Shown piece by piece: positions 8,884 through 17,409 of a DNA stretch of 39,965 nucleotides. This DNA is from DAOPXV01 sp035352535 (GTDB lineage Bacteria > Muiribacteriota > UBA9980): the NCBI GenBank assembly GCA_964545075.1, contig CAZJFS010000025.1, positions 1 through 39,965 on the forward strand. Direction: 5' to 3'. Numbering within the stretch: position 1 is the stretch's first letter; each line of letters opens with the position of its first letter. The notes under the pieces are model-generated. The model saw only the letters and a list, made by a program, of their open reading frames with translations, was not told the DNA's origin and did not search any database. The translations under genes were made by a program, and so were the position numbers.

Positions 8884-9984
8884 ATGAAAAACAAAATAAA
8901 AGTTTTAATAGTCGAGGATTCGGTCGTAACGAGAAGAGTAGTGTCCGATATAATTAATTTAGATGATGATATAGAAGTTTGCGCCACCGCCGCGAACGGT
9001 ATCATCGGTCTTGAAAAAATCGGAATTATGAATCCCGACGTCGTTATACTTGATATAGAAATGCCTGAAATGAACGGAATTAATATGCTCAGGGAGCTTC
9101 GAAAAAAACGCCGCGATATTCCCGTTATAATGTTGAGCGTTTATACTCAGGGGGGCGCTACCGAAACATTCGAGGCGCTTGCGTCAGGTGCCAATGATTT
9201 TGTTCATAAGCCTATAAATGTAGGTAATTTAGAAAACGTTAAAAAAGTTTTGGGTGAAGAATTAATACCAAAAATAAAATCATTATATGCCATAAGCCTT
9301 CAGGATAAAAATGATAAACAGATAATTACCAAGCCTGAGGAAGGTTCAAAGAAAAAAAGGGCCGATATCGATAATCAAAGAATAGACGCATTGATCATAG
9401 GTTCTTCTACGGGCGGGCCCAATGCTCTCGCTAAGCTAATCGCGGATATACCTTCCGATATAGGGGTGCCCGTGTTGATAGTTCAACATATGCCGCCGCT
9501 GTTCACAAGATTTCTTGCCGAAAGGCTTGCGTCAAAATCTAAGCTTGTCGTCTACGAGTCAGTTTCAGGAATGATCGTCGAAAAAAACAGGATATACATA
9601 GCTCCTGGCGATTTCCATATGACCGTAAAAAAAGAAGGAAATGCGGTCAAAATATATAATAATAAAGAAGAACATGAAAATTCATGCAGGCCTTCCGTGG
9701 ACGTTTTATTCAGATCCGCCGCGGCGGTTTACGGCTGCAATATACTTGCGGTGATATTGACCGGAATGGGCCATGACGGGCTAAAGGGCTGCCATGCCGT
9801 AAAAAACGCCGGAGGGCGGATATTTGTTCAGGATAGTGAAACGAGCGTGGTTTCCAGTATGCCCTGTTCAGTTTCGAACGCCGGGCTTTCCGACGGCGTA
9901 TTTCCGATTGATTCAATAGGTTGTGAAATAGTTAAAAAGATAAGGGAAGCTAATTCTTTGAGCGATATGCTCCGTCGTGTTTAA
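8884..9984 (+). CDS. cheB: Chemotaxis protein-glutamate methylesterase/deamidase CheB
   Basis: CheB removes methyl groups from (and can deamidate) receptor glutamates to reset sensitivity. It is 366 residues long. An N-terminal receiver domain has the acidic pair ED at 11-12, phosphoacceptor Asp57 and Lys109. A linker rich in charged residues leads to the esterase domain. The catalytic triad is visible as Ser175 (GSSTGG), His202 (VQHMPP) and Asp298 (GMGHDG), with the spacing of known CheB enzymes. It follows the receptor gene and precedes cheR, forming an adaptation pair. No CheA, which would phosphorylate it, is in the window. Confidence 0.96.
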   Translation: MKNKIKVLIVEDSVVTRRVVSDIINLDDDIEVCATAANGIIGLEKIGIMNPDVVILDIEMPEMNGINMLRELRKKRRDIPVIMLSVYTQGGATETFEALASGANDFVHKPINVGNLENVKKVLGEELIPKIKSLYAISLQDKNDKQIITKPEEGSKKKRADIDNQRIDALIIGSSTGGPNALAKLIADIPSDIGVPVLIVQHMPPLFTRFLAERLASKSKLVVYESVSGMIVEKNRIYIAPGDFHMTVKKEGNAVKIYNNKEEHENSCRPSVDVLFRSAAAVYGCNILAVILTGMGHDGLKGCHAVKNAGGRIFVQDSETSVVSSMPCSVSNAGLSDGVFPIDSIGCEIVKKIREANSLSDMLRRV

Positions 9985-9997
9985 TAAAGGTAGTTTT

Positions 9998-10822
9998 ATG
10001 AATATAAATCCGGAAGATTTTAATTTTTTACAAAAATTCATAAAAGATGAGTCTGGAATAGTCCTTGAACAGGATAAAAAGTATCTTATGGAATCAAGGC
10101 TGATTTCAATAATAGAAGAATCAAAACTCGAATCTTTTCATGAGCTCGTGTCGCGCGTGCGCGCCAGTAAATATTCGGAAATCGCAATAAGGGTTATCGA
10201 TGCCATGACGACTAACGAAACTTCTTTTTTTCGCGACCTGAACCCTTTCAATTCCATGAAAACCCATATCATTCCAGAGACCATGAAAAAACGCGAAAAG
10301 GAAAAGGTTTTAAACATATGGTCGGCGGCTTGTTCTACAGGGCAGGAAGCTTACAGCCTGGCCATGCTTATACATGAAAATTTTCCTTCGCTTTTAAAAT
10401 GGACTTTGAAGATATATGCGAGCGATATATCCAAACGCATGATAGCAAGAGGTAAAGAAGGACGTTATAGCCAGGTTGAAATCAATAGAGGGCTTCCGGC
10501 TCAGATGCTGGTAAAATATTTCAGGCAAAATGAGCATTACTGGTACATACGCGACGATATAAAAAAAATGATAGATTTCATGATAATAAATCTTGTCGAG
10601 GCCTGGCCATCCATACCGCCAATGGACGTAATATTTTTAAGACATGTGTTGATATATTTCGATATTGAAAGCCGGAAAAATATTTTGAACAGGGTGAAGA
10701 AAATATTGGCTCCTGACGGATATCTAATACTTGGCGTCGGTGAAACCACGTTGAACATCGACGATGAATTCGAGTGCGAACAAATTGAAAATGCCACATG
10801 GTACAGGTTTAAGAAGAAATAA
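9998..10822 (+). CDS. cheR: Chemotaxis protein methyltransferase CheR
   Basis: CheR methylates receptor glutamates using S-adenosylmethionine. I place the start at the ATG at 9998, behind AAAGG and after the cheB stop. A GTG at 9977 would add seven residues but has no ribosome binding site. The 274-residue protein has the N-terminal helical domain and the TTNETSFFRD motif. The SAM-binding segment SAACSTGQEAYSLAM and the motif FLRHVLIYFD follow. In most family members the last reads FCRNVLIYF, so a Cys-to-Leu and an Asn-to-His change are present at a usually conserved site. The protein otherwise looks complete. Confidence 0.94.
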   Translation: MNINPEDFNFLQKFIKDESGIVLEQDKKYLMESRLISIIEESKLESFHELVSRVRASKYSEIAIRVIDAMTTNETSFFRDLNPFNSMKTHIIPETMKKREKEKVLNIWSAACSTGQEAYSLAMLIHENFPSLLKWTLKIYASDISKRMIARGKEGRYSQVEINRGLPAQMLVKYFRQNEHYWYIRDDIKKMIDFMIINLVEAWPSIPPMDVIFLRHVLIYFDIESRKNILNRVKKILAPDGYLILGVGETTLNIDDEFECEQIENATWYRFKKK

Positions 10823-10837
10823 TACGACGAGGAACGA

Positions 10838-11209
10838 ATGAATAAAAAAATTTTGGTAATTGACGATTCTGAATTTATAAGGTTGTCTTTAAAATTAATG
10901 CTCGAGGAAATCGGGTTTGAGATCGTTGAGGCGGAAAGCGGTCCGGCCGCGCTTAAAGCATTGGAAAATAACAAAGACATAATAGCGGCATTCGTTGATA
11001 TTTTAATGCCTGATATGGATGGTTTCGAGTTAATATGCAGAATTCGCGAAAATAAAGAATATGAAAATGTAATGCTTATAATGGTGACAACCGAAACGGA
11101 AATGGAGCAGGTTGAAAAAGCCCTTAAATTCGGAGCTAACGAATATATAATGAAACCCGTAATGAAGGACGTTATACAATCGAAACTCGCCATTTTAAGA
11201 CTTCTTTAG
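10838..11209 (+). CDS. Single-domain response regulator (CheY-like)
   Basis: A stand-alone receiver domain of 123 residues has the acidic pair DD at 9-10, phosphoacceptor Asp54 in FVDILMPDMDG, switch Thr in MVTTETE and Lys in MKP. There is no output domain, so it would act by binding other proteins, as CheY does. It starts 15 bases after cheR in the same direction. Its place in the chemosensory block suggests it is phosphorylated by the unseen CheA or takes part in a phosphorelay. A flagellar switch target cannot be shown because no motility gene is present here. Confidence 0.92.
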   Translation: MNKKILVIDDSEFIRLSLKLMLEEIGFEIVEAESGPAALKALENNKDIIAAFVDILMPDMDGFELICRIRENKEYENVMLIMVTTETEMEQVEKALKFGANEYIMKPVMKDVIQSKLAILRLL

Positions 11210-11222
11210 TGAAAGGCTTTCA

Positions 11223-12038
11223 ATGAACGATGTCAATGAATTATATTACAAAGCCATATTTGATGAATTCAGCGATGCTATATTCATCTATAACGCGGAA
11301 ACCGGTCTTATAATTTCGGCCAATAAACGCGCGTATGGCCTTCTCGGCTATTCTTCCGTTGAAGAGCTTAATGACCCGGACGTCTGGTATGATATAGAAA
11401 GCGGCTGTTCAAAACGAAATTATGACAATATAATCAAGAGCGTATTGAAAGGCGTTCCTGAAATCTTTCAATGGCGCATAAAAACGAAGGCCGGAAAATT
11501 ATTATGGGTCGAGATCAATATCAAATTTGCCATATCGGACGGCGGCAAATTTCTTTTTTCAACATTAAAAGTAAGCGGAAAAAATTACTATATGGCGGAG
11601 CCGGAGAGTGAGCGCAATATAACTCCTTCGAAGGCCGTAAAATTTTACAATGTGCTTCTCGTCGAGGATGCTTTTTTGAATATCGAACTTATAACCATGT
11701 CGCTTATGCAGCTGGGGCATAAGATATTCGTCGTTGAAAACGGCCGAATGGCGATTGAAGCGGTAAAACAGGAAATAAACGAAGGCCGTTCTTTTGATGT
11801 GATACTCATGGATATACAAATGCCGGTCTTGAACGGATATGAGGCTTCGCTTGAAATAAGAAAAACCGGATGCGTCACCCCTATAATAGCTATGCCGTCG
11901 GACAATTTGCCGGAAACAATCGAATTATGCATAAGCTCCGGAATGGATTATTACATGCCTAAGCCCGTGAACGTTGATGAAATCGAAGGCGTAATATACA
12001 ACGTGGTTGAAAACAAGTTAAGTTTTAAGGACCGGTAA
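11223..12038 (+). CDS. PAS domain-receiver protein
   Basis: This 271-residue protein joins an N-terminal PAS sensor domain (about 8-122, beginning AIFDEFSDAIFIYNAETGL) to a C-terminal receiver domain (about 142-262). There is no kinase or DNA-binding part. The receiver keeps the acidic pair Glu148/Asp149, phosphoacceptor Asp197 (LMDIQMP) and Lys247 (MPKP). Its switch residue is Pro225 (AMPSD) where Thr or Ser is normal. It closely resembles the receiver of the hybrid kinase at 2-1408, sharing LNIELI, GYEAS and MPKP. It is likely the last gene of the chemosensory operon. It may work as a ligand-modulated phosphate sink or diffusible signalling partner; the exact role is unknown. Confidence 0.88.
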   Translation: MNDVNELYYKAIFDEFSDAIFIYNAETGLIISANKRAYGLLGYSSVEELNDPDVWYDIESGCSKRNYDNIIKSVLKGVPEIFQWRIKTKAGKLLWVEINIKFAISDGGKFLFSTLKVSGKNYYMAEPESERNITPSKAVKFYNVLLVEDAFLNIELITMSLMQLGHKIFVVENGRMAIEAVKQEINEGRSFDVILMDIQMPVLNGYEASLEIRKTGCVTPIIAMPSDNLPETIELCISSGMDYYMPKPVNVDEIEGVIYNVVENKLSFKDR

Positions 12039-12114
12039 ATTTAGAGGAAGCGCCCCCCTGTCTGCTTAGAATATATTAATGTGAAATTCGAAGCGGCGAT
12101 AATAAAACGGAAAC

Positions 12115-12139
12115 AAAACCTATTGTTATAAAAGGTTTT
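12115..12139 (+). terminator. Possible weak terminator after the chemosensory operon
   Basis: A 7-bp stem AAAACCT/AGGTTTT with an 11-nt loop lies 76 bases after the PAS-receiver stop and ends in TTTT. The stem is AT-rich and weak. It is the only candidate terminator I see before the tRNA promoter. Confidence 0.35.
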
Positions 12140-12169
12140 AAAATAATAAAAATATTTTAAATAAATATG

Positions 12170-12198
12170 TTGACTTTTATAAAGTAATGTGATAATAT
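12170..12198 (+). promoter_or_regulatory. Predicted promoter of the tRNA pair
   Basis: TTGACT (12170-12175) and TAATAT (12193-12198) are spaced by exactly 17 bp. The predicted start of transcription is about 50 bases before tRNA-Ile. This fits a dedicated stable-RNA promoter. Confidence 0.75.
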
Positions 12199-12253
12199 TT
12201 CCTTACTAAATTCTTAATGGGCCGATGTTTGGGGTTTGATATTTAAGATATAA

Positions 12254-12327
<74 letters not shown>

Positions 12328-12376
12328 CTATAAATATCAGGTTTAGCGGAAGTCTTTAAAAAGTAAATATATTCAC

Positions 12377-12449
12377 GGGGGTGTAGCTCAGCTGGGAGAG
12401 CATCTGCCTTGCAAGCAGAGGGCCAGCGGTTCGATCCCGCTTACCTCCA
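12377..12449 (+). tRNA. tRNA-Ala (anticodon TGC)
   Basis: The cloverleaf has acceptor stem GGGGGTG/TACCTCC (two G-U pairs) with discriminator A. The D arm is GCTC/GAGC. The anticodon stem is TCTGC/GCAGA with loop CTTGCAA, anticodon TGC at 12410-12412. The T arm is AGCGG-TTCGATC-CCGCT. The 3' CCA is not encoded (ATCA follows). Length is 73 nt. It shares a transcript with tRNA-Ile and runs directly into a strong terminator. Confidence 0.97.
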
Positions 12450-12451
12450 TC

Positions 12452-12489
12452 AAAAAGGGCCGTATTTCATAAGATTTACGGCCCTTTTT
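12452..12489 (+). terminator. Rho-independent terminator after tRNA-Ala
   Basis: A perfect 13-bp inverted repeat (AAAAAGGGCCGTA/TACGGCCCTTTTT) with a 12-nt loop starts three bases after the tRNA. Its A/T ends make it usable on both strands. Confidence 0.93.
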
Positions 12490-12537
12490 ACTTTATAAAC
12501 GCGGCTCTTTATTACAGTTTTAATGTATCTTTTGAGT

Positions 12538-12566
12538 TTGACAATGCGGGTGAAATTATATATAAT
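12538..12566 (+). promoter_or_regulatory. Consensus sigma70-type promoter for the amidase operon
   Basis: TTGACA (12538-12543) and TATAAT (12561-12566) are both perfect consensus boxes with a 17-bp spacer. They lie 38 bases before the ATG at 12604. This is the strongest-looking promoter in the window and probably drives the next three genes. Confidence 0.85.
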
Positions 12567-12603
12567 TTGCCAAAACTCATAAAAAAATCAAAAGGTGGCT
12601 CTA

Positions 12604-13293
12604 ATGAAAAATTTAATCAGACCAAAATTTATAGCTTGTTTGTTTGTAATAACATCAATACTGGCGCTTTCTTATTTTAACGGGAACGCGGTTTCAAAAG
12701 AAAATGAATCCAGATCGGTAAGGTATCTTTTATTCAAGGCCGTCGATAAGGATTCAGACCGTTCGATAAACGGCGCGTCGGTGACGTTCAACGATTCGTA
12801 TTTCACTTCTTCAACGCCTTCAGGGCTTTTGAAGGTCGATATATTATCGGATCAGTTAAAAAAACATGATTTTCTTAAAATATCCGCTCTTCGCGATGGT
12901 TATTACGACGCCACCATGGAAATTTCTATCAAGGATCCGTCTACGATAAAACAGCCCGTAAAAATATTTATGAAACAGAAAATGGCGAAATTAAACGGAA
13001 TGATAAAAGGCTGCTGGTATGACGGCGACGGCCATCACGACGATAAATACGCGGGTGATGAGATTAAGGTATTCGGCCAGGCCGTTTCCACCCAGCAGGT
13101 CATTTATAAGTTCAACGCCGACGATCTCGGTAATTTTAAGATATTGAACCTGCCGCTTGGCACGTACGAACTTGAGATACGCCATAAAAAATGGGAAGTA
13201 GTCGTTGGGACCGCGGAAGTCGAACTTGACAGGGAATTCACTATAAGAAAATGTAATCATGAAGAGTTTCATAAAGCGTCAAATAAAAAATAA
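12604..13293 (+). CDS. Secreted protein with Ig-like/carboxypeptidase-regulatory-like domains, function unknown
   Basis: I choose the ATG at 12604, which has AAAGGTGG seven bases upstream; a GTG at 12595 would lie inside that binding site. The 229-residue protein starts with a signal peptide (charged N-terminus, hydrophobic stretch at about 9-26). It then carries two beta-rich segments. The first (about 37-125) has SVRYLLFKAVDKDSDRSING. The second (about 128-215) runs from LNGMIKGCWYDGDGHHDD to GNFKILNLPLGTYELEI, the latter a typical ending of carboxypeptidase-regulatory-like or Cna-B-type folds. No enzyme motif is visible. It is 17 bases ahead of the cell-wall amidase and likely acts in the periplasm or at the surface. 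The family is unassigned. Confidence 0.8.
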   Translation: MKNLIRPKFIACLFVITSILALSYFNGNAVSKENESRSVRYLLFKAVDKDSDRSINGASVTFNDSYFTSSTPSGLLKVDILSDQLKKHDFLKISALRDGYYDATMEISIKDPSTIKQPVKIFMKQKMAKLNGMIKGCWYDGDGHHDDKYAGDEIKVFGQAVSTQQVIYKFNADDLGNFKILNLPLGTYELEIRHKKWEVVVGTAEVELDREFTIRKCNHEEFHKASNKK

Positions 13294-13310
13294 AACGGAT
13301 TTTAATAAAA

Positions 13311-14783
13311 ATGGTTTATACGGATTTGGGCTGGCCTGAAAAGGCCGGCAAATATAATTTTTTGCTGTTCATAGCGTTAACCGCTATTGCGCTTTTTCTT
13401 TTATTTAGCGGAGTTTCGCGCGCCGAAATAAAATATGTCCTGAGTTCCCATAAGGTAAATTTCACATCCGACAGCGTCAGGCTGAATTTCTATTTCAACG
13501 AGACCGTCGAGGCTAAAAACGCTTATTCAAAAGACCCCTTGAAATATATCGTTGATTTTGAATATTGCGGCATGTCCGCGGGCGAGATCGTCGAAAGGTT
13601 AAATGACCCTCTTATCGAAAAATTTCGCGTTTATAAGAGCGGCGATAAGCTCGTGGTAGAGGTCGATCAGATCGTAAACACGCAGGTCCGCGTTTTAAGG
13701 GGTCGTGACAAGGGAAAAAACAAGTTTTATATATCCATAGTATTTTACAGGCCGTATGAAAGCTATTTTAAATATCAGCAAAGGCTTATTGAAATAGACC
13801 GCTATAAAAAATCGCATATTCCTATCGTCGTAATAGACCCCGGCCATGGTGGAAAGGATTCAGGCGCAAGGATAGGTTCGGGCGACCACGAGAAGGACCA
13901 GAACTTTAAATTCGCGAGAAAAATAGCTGACTATATAAATGAAACTGGTCTTTGCAGGGCTTATCTTACGAGAAACGGCGACCATTTTCTCGCGCTTTCG
14001 AGAAGGGTTTATACGGCGAATCAGTACTCGGCTGACGCATTTATATCGATACATTTCAACTCGAATCGCTCGAAAAACGTAAGAGGCTTTGAAGCTTACT
14101 ATTTATCGTCTGAAAAAGCTTCGGATACTTCGGCGCAGATAATAGCTAAAATTGAAAATTCATCGGGCGATCTTGACGAGTCGATAACAGGCGAGGAAGA
14201 CCTTCAGGTCCAGTCGATACTCATCGATCTGAAGGAAAAGGAAAACATAAAGGAATCAGGCATATTATCCGAAATAATAACCAGAAATATACACGATATG
14301 AAAGCATATCCGGCCGCTCCTCCAAAACAGGCTAATTTTGCGGTATTGCGAAGTCTTAATATGCCCTCGGTCCTTTTGGAACTTGGATATCTTTCAAATT
14401 CCAGGGATGTATCGTTTCTTAATTCCAGGGAAAATTTCGAGGAACTCAGTTCGCGAATTGCCATAGGAATAATAAGTTTTTTGTGCGATAACGGCGATAA
14501 TAAAATCCCTGAAAATGGAAGAAGTCACGCTTCGGTTGAACCAAAAACAGGAAGAATAGCCGATGAGATATCAGAAGAAGAGAAAACTGAAAAAAAAGCG
14601 GCCGTTAAAAAAATAACGCAGGAAGTTTTTAAGACATACACGATTAAGTCCGGGGACACCCTTTCAAAAATAGCCAGAAGATTGAAAATAACGCTTTCAG
14701 CGCTTTTAAAAGCCAATCCTGGTTATTCTAAAACTTCGTCGATACATCCCGGTGAAACGTTGAAGATACCTTATGCAAGATAA
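13311..14783 (+). CDS. N-acetylmuramoyl-L-alanine amidase (AMIN, Amidase_3, LysM)
   Basis: This enzyme cuts the bond between muramic acid and the stem peptide of peptidoglycan. The 490-residue protein has a hydrophobic N-terminal signal or anchor (about 16-36) and an AMIN-like targeting domain (about 38-145). An Amidase_3 catalytic domain follows from VVIDPGHGGKDSG (about 173-395). Zinc ligands His179, Glu194 and His248 are visible, as is the later catalytic Glu in LLELGYLSN. One LysM domain closes the C-terminus (TYTIKSGDTLSKIARRLKI onward). It resembles AmiC/AmiB-type enzymes with an added LysM. Its 3' end overlaps the radical-SAM gene by 11 bases, so the two are cotranscribed. A role in cell separation or envelope remodelling is inferred. 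Confidence 0.94.
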   Translation: MVYTDLGWPEKAGKYNFLLFIALTAIALFLLFSGVSRAEIKYVLSSHKVNFTSDSVRLNFYFNETVEAKNAYSKDPLKYIVDFEYCGMSAGEIVERLNDPLIEKFRVYKSGDKLVVEVDQIVNTQVRVLRGRDKGKNKFYISIVFYRPYESYFKYQQRLIEIDRYKKSHIPIVVIDPGHGGKDSGARIGSGDHEKDQNFKFARKIADYINETGLCRAYLTRNGDHFLALSRRVYTANQYSADAFISIHFNSNRSKNVRGFEAYYLSSEKASDTSAQIIAKIENSSGDLDESITGEEDLQVQSILIDLKEKENIKESGILSEIITRNIHDMKAYPAAPPKQANFAVLRSLNMPSVLLELGYLSNSRDVSFLNSRENFEELSSRIAIGIISFLCDNGDNKIPENGRSHASVEPKTGRIADEISEEEKTEKKAAVKKITQEVFKTYTIKSGDTLSKIARRLKITLSALLKANPGYSKTSSIHPGETLKIPYAR

Positions 14784-17409
14784 TTTTTTACGCGATAAAT
14801 CGCCTTTAAAGATACTAATCGTCCGGCTCTCTCCGGAAAGCTCGGTCGGGCTTTCTTTTTCACACAGCCTTATCGAGAAGATACTCCAGGATAATTTCGG
14901 CGGAAAGATCATGACGGACGTTTTCTTTTTTCCCGAAAGCGGCGAATTTTCAAGTTTGAAAACCGGAAATGCCGGGCTTTGCTCTAAAAGGAACAGGATC
15001 CCGCTTCGCGATTTCGACCTGATAGCCGTGTCTAATTCAGTTCCTATGGAAGTTTTAAATATTTATAATATCCTTTCAATGTCGGGCATAGCTTTAAAGT
15101 TATCTGAAAGGGCCTTGGATCCGGCCTCGCCTCTCGTTATAATCGGCGGCATAAATACTCCATCGATCTCATGCGTAACGGGTAATATTGACGGGCTTTC
15201 CAAAGACCCCGACGCCCCAGGCCGGTTTTTTGACGACGGTTCCGGTTCTGCCGTCGACGCTATATTCATGGGTGAAGCTGAAGCCAACCTTCCCGATTTC
15301 ATAAAACTTATATTGAGCGATCCTGGCTGGAAAAACAAAAAGAGCGATATTTTAAAAGCCGCTTCCGAAGGGATACCGGGCATATATTTTCCGGCCGAAT
15401 ATATTCATAAATTCGAATATATTGGTGAAGGCCCTTGCGGCGGAATGATTTTAACGTCGATTGAAAAAAAAGGCGGCGGAATGCTTGAGCCGGTGAAAGC
15501 GGCCGTGATAAAAAATATGGACGCGCTCGCGCCTTTTTCGGAGCCGGTTTCCGAAGAGGAAGCGGGCAGCGCTTCCGTCCCCGTGGAGATTACGCGCGGC
15601 TGCGCTTCAATGTGCTCCTTCTGCAAAGAGGGGTACACGCAGAAACCGTATCGCGAGAAGAGCCTGGAAAGCGTCGTTTCATGCGCCTCGGCCGCCAGGC
15701 GGGATTCGGGGATAGGCCTTATAAATCTTTATTCCTATAACTTTAACGATCATTCGAATATTCACGCCATAGTCGGTTCGCTCATCGAGCGCGGCATGGT
15801 GCCGAGGGTGAAAAGCCAGAGGATAGACAGGTCCGTCCTTATGCCAAATCTCATAAAAACTCTTTTTTCCATGGGGTCCGCGTCTCCCACATTCGCGGTC
15901 GAAGGCATTTCAAAAAGAATAAGGGCGTATCTTTCGAAGAATATAGACGATAAAACGCTTTCGGCGTTTTCGGAAAATGTTTTTACTTCAAGGCCCAGGC
16001 AGCTGAAGCTTTTTTTCATAGCGACCGGGCTTGAACAGGAAGCGGACATGAAGGAGCTTTCATCATTTATGTCGAACCTTTTAAGCAGGCGCCGCGAGCA
16101 TTCCCCCTCGACCCAGATAGTGGTGTCGCTCATGCCCATCGTCAACCCTCAAAAAACGCCGTTGATGTTCGCTCCGTGCGAAAAACCCGAAAAGCTTTTC
16201 GCTATAATGAAAAGGATATCGCAAATGTTCGCGTCATACGAACGCGTGGTCGTCAGAAATTCAATAAACTCCGGAGTCCATGAAATAACGCAGATACTCG
16301 AGGCCGGCGGGCGAGAGATAAGCCGGGCGTTATACGACATGGCTGTTCGCGAGGGATCGGCTTTCTATGACGGCGCGCCCGATAAGCTTCTCGAAAAATT
16401 TATTAAAAGCGTTGAAAAATATGGATTTTCGTTTTCCTCGATGCGCCGGGAAAAAAATGAGAGCGACGTTTTCGCTTCGGACGACAGGGAATATGGAATA
16501 AAAAAGGGATTTTTATACAGGTCCTGGCTTTCGGCTAAAAAATTTGAAAATCTTGAAAAATGCCTCCGCAACGGCACTGTAAAATGCCAGGGGTGCGGCG
16601 CGTGTGAAAACGAGATCTCGGCTTATGAAAATGTGAACGCCGCGGCGATGGATAAAAAATTCGCGTCGTCAAAAGCCTCGTTTTTAAGCCGGGAACCGCT
16701 GGTCCGGGTCGTTTGCCAGGCGGAAACGGATGAAAATTTTAAAACGCCGTTCGAACGAATTTCAAAAAAAATAAATGGAAAGACATTTCAGATGGCGGAC
16801 GACGCTTTGTCGAAGCTCGGCCTCGGCCGCGAAAAATTTTACGGGAAGAATTTTTTTCTTTTAAACGTTTTTTTCGCCGGCGAAAAAGAACTCAGGGAAA
16901 TGAAAAATGTTGTAAACTCCGCCAGAAGCCTTGATTTTTTAACCGAATGCAATTATCTTTTTTTTAGGGCGACTCTATCGAGAAAAATATTTAAGGCGCG
17001 GCCCGGGGCCGTGAATAAGGCGGCGGTTGAAAATATATTCCTGCAGATCAACGCCAATAAATGTAAAACCGCTCCGGCCGTCATAAAAGGCTTTGAAAAT
17101 AATATTTGCGCGCTTAATTCCGACGGCCTCAAAAAGCACGTTAATGTTCCTTTTTTAATGTACGAGCCTTCCGGAGGCTGTTTTTATATGATAGCCAAAA
17201 ATACGCCGGAGGTTCTTTCATCAGTCGAAAAAGTGAAAATACTCGAATATATTAAAATATCGGAATATAACGTGAAATCTTCCGGATCATGCTGTCCGGA
17301 TTGCGGACGCGTATTTTCCGTAAAACTGCCGGATGCTTCTGAACACGGCGATGAACCCTGTTTCATATGCGGGCTAATCGACGGCGGTATCGGGCTCTAT
17401 GTGAACTAA
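14773..17409 (+). CDS. Large radical-SAM protein with N-terminal B12-binding-like domain, function unknown
   Basis: The 878-residue protein has an N-terminal alpha/beta segment (about 12-180) like the cobalamin-binding-type domains of some radical-SAM enzymes, without an obvious B12-ligating His motif. The radical-SAM core starts at the cluster motif CASMCSFC (Cys277, 281, 284). Three cysteine pairs lie further on, at KCQGCGACEN (about 600) and CCPDC and CFIC near the end, suggesting an added metal site. The layout recalls the TIGR03960-type B12/radical-SAM proteins, but the C-terminal third is not one I recognise. It overlaps the amidase gene by 11 bases and converges on the cation-efflux gene with a 36-base overlap of coding ends. 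The reaction is unknown. Confidence 0.85.
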   Translation: MQDNFLRDKSPLKILIVRLSPESSVGLSFSHSLIEKILQDNFGGKIMTDVFFFPESGEFSSLKTGNAGLCSKRNRIPLRDFDLIAVSNSVPMEVLNIYNILSMSGIALKLSERALDPASPLVIIGGINTPSISCVTGNIDGLSKDPDAPGRFFDDGSGSAVDAIFMGEAEANLPDFIKLILSDPGWKNKKSDILKAASEGIPGIYFPAEYIHKFEYIGEGPCGGMILTSIEKKGGGMLEPVKAAVIKNMDALAPFSEPVSEEEAGSASVPVEITRGCASMCSFCKEGYTQKPYREKSLESVVSCASAARRDSGIGLINLYSYNFNDHSNIHAIVGSLIERGMVPRVKSQRIDRSVLMPNLIKTLFSMGSASPTFAVEGISKRIRAYLSKNIDDKTLSAFSENVFTSRPRQLKLFFIATGLEQEADMKELSSFMSNLLSRRREHSPSTQIVVSLMPIVNPQKTPLMFAPCEKPEKLFAIMKRISQMFASYERVVVRNSINSGVHEITQILEAGGREISRALYDMAVREGSAFYDGAPDKLLEKFIKSVEKYGFSFSSMRREKNESDVFASDDREYGIKKGFLYRSWLSAKKFENLEKCLRNGTVKCQGCGACENEISAYENVNAAAMDKKFASSKASFLSREPLVRVVCQAETDENFKTPFERISKKINGKTFQMADDALSKLGLGREKFYGKNFFLLNVFFAGEKELREMKNVVNSARSLDFLTECNYLFFRATLSRKIFKARPGAVNKAAVENIFLQINANKCKTAPAVIKGFENNICALNSDGLKKHVNVPFLMYEPSGGCFYMIAKNTPEVLSSVEKVKILEYIKISEYNVKSSGSCCPDCGRVFSVKLPDASEHGDEPCFICGLIDGGIGLYVN

